A program made the translations under genes and the position numbers. Of a stretch of DNA of 64,000 nucleotides, positions 43,995 to 54,619 are shown in pieces; within the stretch, counting starts at the first letter, position 1; each line of letters starts with the position of its first letter. The stretch spans positions 434,001 through 498,000 of the forward strand of contig JALMQS010000085.1 in assembly GCA_024734495.1 (NCBI GenBank). The letters run 5' to 3'. The stretch comes from Forficula auricularia (lineage: Eukaryota > Arthropoda > Insecta > Dermaptera > Forficulidae). The notes under the pieces are model-generated. The model saw only the letters and a list, made by a program, of their open reading frames with translations. It did no database searches and was not told where the DNA came from.

Positions 43995-44253
43995 ATATAT
44001 ATATAGAATCAGTTTCTCGAAAACGGCTCTAACGATTTCGCTAAAAATTGGTCAACTTGTCATGAGTTATTAGTCGTGTATAAATTTTAATCCGATTTAA
44101 ATCAAGGAATGGGGTGTAAATTAGTCATGTCGCAAAATAAATATTTTAATCGTTCATATCTCGTCTTCACTAAGTCGCAGAGCCTTGAAATTTGAAACTT
44201 AAGCTATTTATAGGCAAAAAGTTACCGAGCATCGTTCGGTGCTCCAGGCACTA
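43995..44253 (+). mobile_element. Family H element, copy 2
   Basis: (TA)n, then GTTTCTCGAAAACGGCTCTA, GTCGCAGAGCCTTGAAATTT, and the 3' hairpin ACCGAGC-ATC-GTTCGGT (44224-44240) with GCTCCAGGCACTA. It abuts the family A duplication. Confidence 0.55.
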
Positions 44254-45500
44254 CAACAAATAAAACTAGTATAAACAGCAAAACCTGGAGGAGTTCTGCG
44301 ATGATGCATAAAGTTCCTTTTGAAAAAGAAAAATTGTCTACAGAGGTTTTCCTCTCCCTAATGCTAATAAACATAATTATACATCATATATCAAGGGGCA
44401 TTCTTAGAACAATTTTCAAGGGTAGGGGGGCAAAGGTTGGAGACCTATAATTATATTATTAAATTTCTATTTAAATATTTAAATAATTAATGTAAAGATT
44501 TAAGCATTTTTTTTTGAAAAAAAGATGGAATTTTTCAAAAATCAACCCAGGTAATTTAACCATAATAATATTAAGAAAAGAATTTATTTTATTTAAGAAC
44601 GAATCTAAGATTTTAGTAGAAATAACTTTATATTGAATATCATATTATATTTTTTGAGGGTTTTTTCACAAGTAGAATACACTAATACAGTGTGCTTAAA
44701 TACAAGGGGTGGAAGTCAGGACTATTAAAGAATTTTTTTATTCGATCCCAAATGGACACGTGAAGTCTCTTTTTCCCCCCCCCCCCCCCCTTTGCTGATA
44801 ATGTGGAGCTAGTAAATGAATGCAAATAATGAGCTGAAATTTGGCATACATGTTTTTGTTAATTAATTCTATATCTGTGCCAAATTCTAGCTTAAACCAT
44901 TCAATGACAGAAAAAACTCAAATCATACGTCTTATATGGGGGAGCTATTGAATTGTTACAGCTAATGAGCTGAAATTTGGCACCAAAGCAGCGGCCCTCT
45001 TAGACGCTATACGCGGGACGAATTTTAAGAGGTGCTTCTTGTAAGGATTGAGTATTTATAGTAGATAAACTAGTTTGGTTCATTGATGTAATAAGAAAAA
45101 TATCTGTGTCAAGTTACAAAATTTTAGCTTAAGCTATTGGCTACTAAATCATATAGATATGGGGAACTAGTGAATACTTACAATTAACGAGCTGAAAATT
45201 GGCAGACATATTTATGTTAATTAATTATATCTCTGTTGCAAGTTTCTAGCCCAAACTATTATGGACAAAAAATTTCCAAATCACTAAAATTTGCGTATAG
45301 CATACCAAGTTTTGAAAAATGTTTTACTTTTTTATACAATTTAATAAATATATATGAATATAATAAATGAATTTCTCATTATTCTTCCCCTCATTAACTA
45401 TTTTGTGTAATTTGTTCCAATCGATTGCCTTAAATTTTTTATTCTTTTTCTTAGCTCTATTAAGACGTTCAAGAGGTACAGTTCAATGGACATAACGTCT
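44254..45500. other. AT-rich spacer with loose repeats
   Basis: GAGCTGAAATTTGGC occurs near 44831 and 44970 and as GAGCTGAAAATTGGC near 45190, together with ATGTTAATTAATT. It looks like a decayed tandem Helitron-like body. A C-run of about 15 lies at 44776-44790. Confidence 0.4.
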
Positions 45501-45530
45501 TTTACTGTGCAGCTAGTTCACTATTGATAT

Positions 45531-45634
45531 GTAGTAAGCGGATCTGGCTTTTTCCGCTTTGTCCGTTGTCCAGCCACTTCCGGGCGCATTTTAGGCGGTG
45601 CTGAATAAGGAGGTGGCTCAGCACCCAAGTGGAA
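45531..45634 (-). CDS. Candidate exon, unknown gene
   Basis: After GTGCGTCCATCAG the frame reads FVSMFHLGAEPPPYSAPP and KMRPEVAGQRTKRKKPDP, then LTTYQ and a TAG near 45531. The start would fit phase 0, as left by 60808-60874, but linkage is speculative. A second frame is also open (LLIQHRLKCARKWLDNG) up to a GTAAAA donor. No domain is recognised. Confidence 0.3.
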
Positions 45635-45929
45635 CATGCTGACAAACTGATGGACGCACAATGGAATAATTAAAGGGGAGAGGATTCATTATTTATTCAT
45701 TTTTATAGGTACTTACTCTTATTTATGTTTACATTCGGAAAGCACAATTATATAAATTGGTTTTTATCAAATTTTTTGGCATTTCATTATTTATAATTGT
45801 ATTAAAGAGAAATTATCAAAATTCTATTGGGGAAAAAAATTACAATTGATTTTATTAGTAATGAAGCTGTTGAAAATCGAACCTTCGACTTTGAAGTTAC
45901 TTATATTTTTTTAATCTGACTGCCTAAAC

Positions 45930-46159
45930 TAGTGTTTCTCAATCTTTTTTGGTTGACGGCACACTAAAAATATCTGGAATAATTTGTGGTACACCTAAAT
46001 ATAAAAAAAAAGTAAAAGTTGTATGAAACAAAAAAAAATGAAGTAATTACAAATACCTACTATTTCAAAATTACAAAACCCATTCAATTGCAATTATTTG
46101 TCAAAAACGCTCGCGGCACATTTGACAATCTCTCAGGGCACACAGGTTGAGAAACACTG
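45930..46159. mobile_element. hAT MITE
   Basis: The ends TAGTGTTTCTCAATC and the complement CCAGTGTTTCTCAACC are of hAT type. The flanks GCCTAAAC and GCTTAAGA agree at 5 of 8. GGCACAC(T) subterminal words are on both sides. No coding. Confidence 0.55.
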
Positions 46160-46290
46160 GCTTAAGAGCCCCAAAATCAAAACAGTTCTCTGCATTGAAA
46201 ATACAAAAATTTTGATAGAGAACAAAGTTTTTAAGACGATTTCTTTTTATGAATTTAATTTTTCTTTTAAATGATAAAAATGAAATTGTA

Positions 46291-46728
46291 GTGGGTTGAA
46301 GGAGTTATTCAACCAAAGCAAGGATGCACCGGGGCCAATAAAATTCCCAGAATAAAAACGTTTCGGCCTGAATTTATCGGGCCATCTTCAGGTTAATGGG
46401 AATTATTCACATGTTACCATAAGTACATGTGAATGTTCCTGGTTTTGTCAACAATAAGAAATTTAACTTTATATATTTAGTGTATTACTAGAGCCCAGAT
46501 GAATCATCTCTGAATCTTGGGCTCCAGTACAACACTAAATATATGAAGTTAAATTTCTTATTGTTGACAAAACCAGGAACAATCACATGTACTTATGGTA
46601 ATATGTGTATAATTCCCAATAAACTGAAGATGGCAGAATAAATTCAGGCCGAAACATCTTTATTCTGGGAATTTTATTGGACCCGGTGCATCCTTGCTTT
46701 GGTTAAATAACTCCTTCTACCCACTACA
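46291..46728. mobile_element. Palindromic element with hammerhead-like motifs (family P2)
   Basis: The ends GTAGTGGGTTGAAGGAGTTA and complement. The arms run to ATTTCTTATTGTTGACAAAA at the centre. Each arm carries CTGAAGA-T-GGCC...GGCC-GAAAC, flanked by AATTCCCA(A)TAA that pairs with TTATTCTGGGAATT. No coding; no clear target duplication. Confidence 0.7.
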
Positions 46729-47054
46729 AATTAGTAATTTTATTTTTCGAAAACTTTTCAGTACATTTCAGATTTTTTATTTTAGAGAAAAAAAAAAATT
46801 TTGGGCAAATTGTATCAAATACATTTCCCAGTAAGTACTTATAAATCTCAATGTTCTAAGGAAGTTTATTATTTTATCTTGCACATCATTTATCGAAGTG
46901 CTTGGCCGCGGATTGGACAACTCTGCTTTAAAGTGAAGAAATGAAAAGTCGCGTAAAGAAAATAGTAAAATTATCATGACGGGCTCTTTAAAATTCAAAA
47001 TGTAATTTTGTCTTTCTCACCAGTAATAGATTAAGCATCAAATACTAAAAGGGT
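46729..47054. other. AT-rich spacer
   Basis: A minus frame of 73 codons at 46777-46998 has no recognisable features. Confidence 0.4.
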
Positions 47055-47682
47055 ACCGCGACATTTCAGCCCCCGACAAAATATCCAAAGGACAAAATAT
47101 CCCCCGTCATAATATCTTCTGGCAAAATATTCCCCAGTATAAGGGAGAATACAAAAGAGATTAAGTGAGAAACTTATAATCATAGTTTTGAATAATATAA
47201 ACAGACTTTCATATCTTGGCGGCTAATTAGCCGTTTGAAAGTGCTGCTGTCTGTCGTGTTTGATTAGAAAAAAATGGGAGCAACAAACACACCCCGCCCG
47301 ACGATTGGCTGGTTCGGTTTTCAATGTGTGTTCGATTAGAAAAAAAAATGGGAGCCCGAAACACACCCCGCCCGGACTAAACTTTCGGAGGTTCGGTTAA
47401 TATATATTCAGTTCGGCTCGGTTGGGTTCCTATAGCCCCTTTTTCTTCAGCCAACCAAACCGTCTAAATGCCAGCCCAAAAAGGAGCTATACGAACCCAA
47501 CCGAGCCGAACTGAATATATATTAACCGAACCGGAGTCGATTTGCATTACTCATAAGATTCACGAGGGGAAGGGTTATTTTGTCATGAGATATTTTGTCT
47601 GAGGGATATTTTGTCGGGGGATATTTTGTCGGGGGGTGTTTTGTTGGGGGATGTTTTGTCGGGGGCTGATATGTCGCGGAAT
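47055..47682. mobile_element. MITE family L with inner foldback and minisatellite
   Basis: The outer ends CCGCGACATTTCAGCCCCCG and the complement of CCGCGACATATCAGCCCCCG. Near each end sits an 18-bp minisatellite (GGATATTTTGTCGGGG; six units at 47565-47670, three decayed at 47075-47140). The middle holds a direct repeat GATTAGAAAAAAATGGGAG with ACACACCCCGCCCG (twice) and a foldback with arms of about 55 bp (AACCCAACCGAGCCGAACTG and complement). Confidence 0.6.
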
Positions 47683-48374
47683 CAGTAAAAGAAACCCTCT
47701 GACTCATTGATCTAATTACATAATAAATTTATTTTTATGATTTTTACTTAATTCTATTCATTATTCAATCATCGTTTCTATGTAATAATATCAAATGTAA
47801 TTCCCCAATTTGTTTTGTCCTATTTATTTATTTTTTTCTTTTTGGTTTTGTTTACACTGACCTCAAAGTGTCATCAGAGATCATTCTCTGAAATATCCCA
47901 TCAACTAGTGGCATAAATTCTATTTGTTTTTTTTAAATAGAAATATGAATACATTTCCTGTACTTTTCCTCATTCTAAGTTTAAACAAAGAATAGGCTGA
48001 ATTATGGATGGTCCAGAAATAGAAATTATTACGCAAATTTGCCCTTCACTAATACACAAATTATGTCTTGAAAAATTTTAAACTTTTCTAATTGATGAAC
48101 GCTAAAAATTCTTTTGACATAAAGAAATTACCCTTAAATTATCCAAAAACTCGATTGTAATATTTATCTGTAATATTATTTTTATTTACTTAATTAATTT
48201 TTGAATTTTTTTGAAAAGGAATGAATTTTTTTGAAATTTACGCCTTATTATTGATTTATCAAGAAGAATTTTAGGCTAATTTTGAATTTGGATATATATG
48301 TTTTATATGTCAAAATGATTTTTGTTTCTAAGGTTAAGCCAACTTAACGGAATGCAAGTTTGAAACTTAGGTTA
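47683..48374. other. AT-rich spacer
   Basis: GATGGTCCAGAAATAGAAAT at about 48006 resembles the mariner terminal repeat at 4716, but no partner end is found. Confidence 0.4.
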
Positions 48375-48375
48375 C

Positions 48376-48533
48376 ACCGAGGGGTGAACCGCGACCTAAT
48401 ATTGTGTACACCTACTTCCACTTCAATTTTCATTTCTAAGTAAAAGACAATAGATAAAGGGACATTATCTAATGAATTCCAAAATAATTTCAAAGAAGTG
48501 TACACCTAATTCCAATCGCGATTCACACCTCGG
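48376..48533. mobile_element. MITE family G, copy 3, without minisatellite
   Basis: CGAGGGGTGAACCGCGACC ... GGTGTACACC at the left and TCGCGATTCACACCTCG at the right. The 8-bp flanks GGTTACAC and GTTTAGAC agree at 6 of 8. The core is only about 80 bp and lacks the 20-bp units of copies 1 and 2. Confidence 0.6.
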
Positions 48534-49070
48534 TTTAGACTATCAAAAAATCGAACCCTTCTGACATGACTAACAAATATGTCTACTAAAATACAATTGG
48601 TCTAAAATCTTTCTTATTCTAAATTTATAAATAAATAATTTGGTGAATAAGCGTCTAAGCTGCCTATATGGTGTTGAAATTTTGAAAAATTAGATCCATT
48701 CTCAAAAAAATTCAAAATACTCACTGGCTTGATATATTTTGTATTTATAGAAACTTTTTATTCTATTCTGTTCTATAGTACCTATATCTAAAAAAGTCTT
48801 GTATTTCAATCAATTTAAAGTTATGATTTGCGATATGAGTACAGTCGAGATGACTCCTTCAACATCAGTATTCTAAGGTTCTCCGAGTGTTCGTACAGAC
48901 TTTATAAATATTTAACCAAAGTCGATTTGGACGACCATGGAATATCAACTCGTTTTAAAACTGACCAGCAATGGGCATTTTTTCATTCTCTTTAATATTC
49001 ATTAGAGATTTTCGGTAAGTAAAATCAAATAGAAGACCTACCCAGTGATAAGGATTTAACCTCTCTTTAT

Positions 49071-49167
49071 GGGATAGGACCGGACGGTTGTACGAAGGAA
49101 TTCGCAATCGCCTGCTGCGTCATCGGTTGTTTAAATTCCGAGATCTCTAACATCGGGTGCTTAGGTA
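49071..49167 (-). CDS. Possible coding remnant next to a transposon
   Basis: The frame reads VPKHPMLEISEFKQPMTQQ and AIANSFVQPSGPIP before TAA. It begins at the edge of the palindromic element at 49172, so any acceptor would have been displaced. No domain. Confidence 0.25.
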
Positions 49168-49171
49168 CTTG

Positions 49172-49895
49172 GTTATATGAGCACAATAGTGAACTAATCC
49201 ACAAAATTAATTTTGGTTTATCTGCGGAAATTAATTACTAATAATGAGATATTGATGAGACAGTCCAAATTTAAAAAAAAAAAATTATTCATAAACCAAC
49301 GTCTCGGAGGCTTATTCACTCTTTTTTCAGGGTTTTGAAAGGTCAGTGAAGGAAATCTAATGTGGGATTCCCCTCTGTCTCCTCTCTCAGTGACAGAAAC
49401 AATATTATATTGTATTTCATTCTCAGTAGAATTTAGTGTAGTACACGTTGTGTAGTACAATTTATCGTAGGTAGTACACTAAATTCTGCTGAAAATGAAA
49501 TACTATATAATATTGTTACTGCCACTGAGAGACGAGACAGAGGGGACTGTCAGATTGGATTTCCTTCACCGACCTTTCAAAACCCTGAAGAAGGAGGGAA
49601 TAAACCTCCGAAACGTCGGTTTATGAATAAAAAAGATAGTTTAATTTATCTTTTTTTTGAATTTTGGACTGCCTCATCAATATCCATTCAATTTCACTTA
49701 TCAGTCCGTCTCCAAAAATTACTTAGGTAAATCTTAACTATTACTAATATTGTTTAGCAACTGAAAAGTGGACCAAACCAGCATTTGCTAGCACTTTGTA
49801 TTTGGTCGGTAACAATATTAGTAATTGATTTCCGCAGATAAACCAAAATTATAATTTTATAGGCTAGTCCACTATTGCTCTCATATCCTCATATC
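49172..49895. mobile_element. Palindromic element with hammerhead-like motif (family P3)
   Basis: Arms ATGAGCACAATAGTGAACTA / TAGTCCACTATTGCTCTCAT, GTTTATCTGCGGAAATTAAT and complement, then CCGACCTTTCAAAACCCTG. The right arm has CTGAAGA-A-GGAGG...CCTCC-GAAAC-GTC (49585-49617). The left arm copy is decayed (GAGAC, 49303-49307). No coding. Confidence 0.65.
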
Positions 49896-52000
49896 ATCGA
49901 GTGTCTGTTTATTTTTTCTTATATAGAAAATACAATGATAAAATTTTGATTTGACTATAGATATTCTCTTTTAATTTTAGAATAAAAATATAGCAATAGA
50001 CGAAAACGCTACCAAACTTTTTATGTCCGTTTGCCGTAAACACAAGCTCATGGTCAGCCCCCCCCCCCCCCTACTAAACTTAATGTAACTCATCAAAAGT
50101 TCAATCGATGGGCAACGGAGGTCACAAAACGCATTAATCGCAATAACCCACACCACCCATTTTTAATAACACCCCCGTTAAAATCATTGAACCGGCAAAG
50201 TGGTTAACAAATGCTTTCGTCATGAAGCTACCAAAATAATAATCCCTACTAAGGATATTAACCCCCCTTCAACTGATTAAATCCTAAGCTGTCAATTGAA
50301 CGGACATTGCACACGTTTAAGTAATTTAAACCAAAATAGTGGTCTTGTAAACCACCTTCGGGCCATTCCACCTTAAACTTATATTCAAAAGATGTTTAGA
50401 ATTAAAAAATAGAATCAAATGTAGTGATACGTTCTTGGAATATCATCAAAAAATGTGAGAAAAGAGATAAAAACTCATAAATTAAATAAACATGGTTTCA
50501 TTTTAAAACATCGTTTCTCCGGAATTTCTGAAGCAAATAGCTTGAAATTTGGTAGGAAGGTTAGTTTTAAGACTTCAATAATTGCTAGTAAGTAATGTGT
50601 CTTTGTGTCTTTTGTAAATATTTAAATTTTAAAGGGGTGAAACAAGCGAAAACTTCGTAATCCACATTTTATTTTGTTTCATCACAATTTTTTTTTCTTA
50701 AAATTAACGAAATATATAGTTTATCTGGCCAATAGTTCCGGAGGATAGAAAAAACTTCAACATTTATTAAAAATTACTGTTATGTAAAAAAAAAATTATA
50801 ATTTATCATCATTGGGATTCAGTTCCATAACTTATTAATGTAATTTTTGTTTTTCAGAGGATGAGGAACAAAATAAGTCTTTATTTACGATTTATCAATT
50901 GCAACGTTTCGCTACTTTAATAAATCATTATTTGAAAAACAAAAATTACATTATAATTTATGTGATATTAATATTTTGTTTTATTTTACACTGAAGATGA
51001 TGGTTTGGAATAGACTGGAAGCATATATGTTCTTAAACTATTGTTTTTTAATAAAATTTCTAAATGAATTATAACAGATTAAAGAGCGAATGGCAAAGTG
51101 GACTGGCGGAATTGGCTGATCGATTAAGGATAATTCGTACACAAAAAATGTCATTTTTAAATAATTTTGCATTTTTAAACCGGAAGATCTGAAAATAAAA
51201 TAGACCCAAAATCTAATCAGCTCTCCGTATTGGATATAAATAAAAGTGAACTTTCTAGGACTTCTCGTTCTTAAGGTAGTTGTTTCACTTTTTAGGTTAA
51301 ATATAGTATATACGTTGTTGCCACCATGTTTTTAGTGTAAATTTTTCATTATTTATTCATTATTATCTCAGAAACTGTGTTGTAACTATGAATTAAAATT
51401 GTCTTAAAACTATATTAGTTATTGTTTAATGTTGGTTTAGTTTTTTATAACAATGTTAAGAGTTTTTAGTTAAATATGTATGTATATCCTGTATAGTTCA
51501 AGGTATAGGGGTCTGAAAAACTCTAGCTTTAGAATTTAATATCTCTGGAACCATATTGTTCTTAAATTTCGTTTTCCGACCAATCACTGCAGAAGTATTT
51601 AAATAATAATCTGTCTAAATTTCAAAAAAATCGTAAGAAAACCTATATGGTGAAACAACTATCGTAAGTTATTGTGGATATCTTTATCCCACGCTGACAC
51701 ACATACATACAGACACTCATCCAGACACACGGGCGGAATAAAATCATGGTCGGAAATTATTTTTCTCCACGTTCTAGACATTTTACAAAAAATTGAAAAT
51801 TTTTGAGTGAATGCAATAATAAAGCATACCAAGTAATATTTTAGAAAAAAATATAATCTCCCTTGATTTTATTCATGATAATATTTTAGTTTTAATATTT
51901 AACGGGGTGCGGGGTTTCCTTCCTTTTATCTTTTGAATCAGAGCAATGCATGCTTGATGCTTGTTAGTAAAGGTGAGTTCTGTCAAAAAGCGAGAGAAAA
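49896..52000. other. Long AT-rich stretch without supported gene
   Basis: Contents: a C-run at about 50058-50069; a small foldback at 50844-50970 (ATTTTTGTTTTT / AAAAACAAAAAT) with GCAACGTTTCGC, a possible decayed relative of the hammerhead-like elements; and a Helitron-like relic near 51690-51790 (ACAGACACTCATCC). Confidence 0.4.
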
Positions 52001-52034
52001 GGGCCTCTTTTTTCGACCGTTTGGACGGTAGGTT

Positions 52035-52310
52035 CAATCATTCTTTTTTTTGTGCCATTAGTAGCGAATTCCAGCATCCATGGGCTTTTCTCGTTTGTTT
52101 GCTCCCTGGAAAGTGAAGGTCAGTTGGACCCTTTGTTCTTCTCTGAAGGGTTCAGCATCTTTTCAGAAGGTGGTCACGAACCTATTCATTCAAGGTGCAT
52201 GGTCCATTTTACCTTTTTAGAGATGAGACTTCCTGGGGACACGAAACAGATCAGATCGGTACGATGGATGACATTCAGAAATTGGAGAATTAGGTCGATT
52301 TCGGGATGAC
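52035..52310. other. GC-richer patch, possible exons, strand unresolved
   Basis: On the plus strand a frame of 85 codons is open (from 52052). On the minus strand two good acceptors exist: TTTCGTGTCCCCAG followed by a 20-bp piece and AAAAAG|GTAAAA, and GACCTTCACTTTCCAG followed by EQTNEKSPWMLEFATNG. No combination can be confirmed. Confidence 0.25.
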
Positions 52311-52319
52311 AAGATTTTA

Positions 52320-53457
52320 ATTTTATCCTGGACGGTTTTCATTTGTTTCGTTAGGAAACAATCCATATTAGAAAAATAGTACATAAATATTTTTGTATAT
52401 AAGTTAATTAAAAAATACTTTAAAAGGATGAACAGATAGAAAGATTAAAATTGAAATGGAGAAAAAAAAGAAACAGAGATAAAATTAATTTTGAGAAATG
52501 TTTTTCATTTTTTTTTTTGTTTGAGAAATTTTTGTTTTAGTCTTTTCCAGAAGAAAGATTTGAAGATAATTTTTTTAAGCCAAGATCTTTTTAAATTTCT
52601 GACAAGTAAATATGAAATCTATTTCTCACGTTTAATCTTTGTCATTCGTTCCTGATAAAAGAAACAATTAAGAGCCAACAAAAAGACAAAAAGTCACAAG
52701 AGTAGGTCCCTATATATCAGACAGTAGAAGAGTCAAAGCTTTTAGTAATACTTACGTTTCAAAAAGAACTATCTTACCACAATAAATATTATTACTTAGC
52801 CAAATTTAATATCTTAAAAAAAATCGATTTACTATACAAGAAAAAATAGTAATAATCTATTAAGAAAAATAAAAAAAATACAACCTCTCAAAGAGTCAGG
52901 ACTTAGACAGGCGATCGCAATACTTCCCCATTATATTCTATAGAATATAAATGTGAAAGTAAAAAGCAAGTCGGAAGAGGGTTCTGTAACTAATATATAT
53001 TGACATATAAGGGAACTATACAATAGTTCTTCCTTTACTAATGTTAATTTGGAAAAAAAAGTTGCTTTCAAAACGAAATATAAAGTTAGTTTGTTGTTTT
53101 ATCTATCACTTTTCAACCAGAGGATGATGTCCAAAAAAGTAAGTTTCATTTTTTGAAAATTTATTTTATTCTTCCCTTTTTTTTAAATTTCATCAAATAC
53201 TGAATTATTTTTGTTATTTTTCCAATGCAACATTAGATTTTTCAAAAATATATTTTGGGACCTTCGCCCCAAATGGATACTTCTTTGTGTGAGTGAGGAT
53301 AGGAGTCAGAAATTAATTCTAGCAAGCTATGACTTATTGTCTATTGCATTTTTTTGTTATTTCCGATCTTATATATTGAGAGTTCTTACAAATGGATTAC
53401 TACAAAAATTCTCTTTTTTTTTATAATAATAGTTCCTCAGTGAGAACAATTTTTATT
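52320..53457. other. AT-rich spacer
   Basis: Nothing recognisable. Confidence 0.45.
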
Positions 53458-53656
53458 CGATCAAAACTCGTCTAAACTTGTCTTTCACATGGTTGAACAT
53501 GGTGGAAAATATACCAGGCAGGGACTTCAAACCTACTTCGGCACCCTTTTCAGAATAATCAACTTGAAACTATGCAACAATTTATTAAAATACTCTAAAT
53601 GCTTTAAATTTCAGGGATGTGCCGCATTTACAGCATCCATGAACCGTACGCCACTG
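53458..53656. mobile_element. hAT-like repeat D, copy 2
   Basis: It ends with the complement of CAGTGGCGTACGG (53644-53656) and matches 10197-10530 with indels (ATATACCAGGCAGGGACTTC). Full of stops. Confidence 0.5.
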
Positions 53657-54600
53657 TTATGTTACTTATAATTTTTAAAGCAATTATTTATCCAAATTTT
53701 CATTGACCACGGAAGAATTTCACCCGAAAGCTTCTAATTTTTAATAAACGTTTTGAGATTGTTTTTATAATAAAATTGTATTTATATAATAATTATTTTT
53801 AAATATATACCATTAATAACACTTGACTTACAACAGGAACAAAGAATTTTATTTTTAATTAAGGCGGCCAAGTGCGAGTCGGATCGGAAGGGTTACATAA
53901 CTTATATTTTATATATTATCTTCGGAAATAATTGAAATATCAAATTTTTTCTTTTTTGTCTATTTTTTGTATAATTTCAAGTTTTCTTTAAAAGCCGACA
54001 AGTACAAAAAAACGTAATTAAGTGATTTATTGGATCGTGATGGTCTAATAAAAGATCGATAAATTGGAAATAAAGGATTAAAAAGTTATTTAATTCAAAT
54101 AATACATCTTCAAAATTCAATATTTAGTATCTCTATTAAGTGTTTTATCTATCACCCACTTCTAAGCTTCCCTGCTATTCCTTTAAGGCTTTAATTTCTT
54201 CCGTTCTCTTCCTCATAATAAAAGTCTTAATTGGACTTAATTCAGTTGACGTAATTAAGTCTTGTTGTCAAACGATGGGAATAACAAAATTTAATTTCAT
54301 CTCTGTTCCTTTTTGCTTTTTTTCTTTAATTTTTTTTAATTCTTGACTTTTGTAATCAAGAACTGTATTGGGTAAGATAAAAATAACTTTTAGATACCTT
54401 TTAGAGTTGAATGAGAGAAATTTGAGTTGGAATTATTTAAGCAGATTTTTTGATTAGATAATCCATCAAAATACACAACATTCTGACATACCGGGTGTAT
54501 GTCATAGAAAATCCAATGATACAATGTTTTGTTGTCGTTTTTATAATACATAAAATCGTAAATTTAAATTTTTTTTTTTTATTTATTTATTATATTAAAT
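53657..54600. other. AT-rich spacer
   Basis: Nothing recognisable beyond T-runs. Confidence 0.45.
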
Positions 54601-54619
54601 AATCGCACATTTAAATATA

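Noticed and set aside
47522..47707. Frame with PPTKHPPTKYP repeats
   Set aside because: Translation of the GGATATTTTGTCGGGG minisatellite in MITE L.
48001..48030. Second mariner element from GATGGTCCAGAAATAGAAAT
   Set aside because: No inverted partner and no TA-bounded end could be found nearby.
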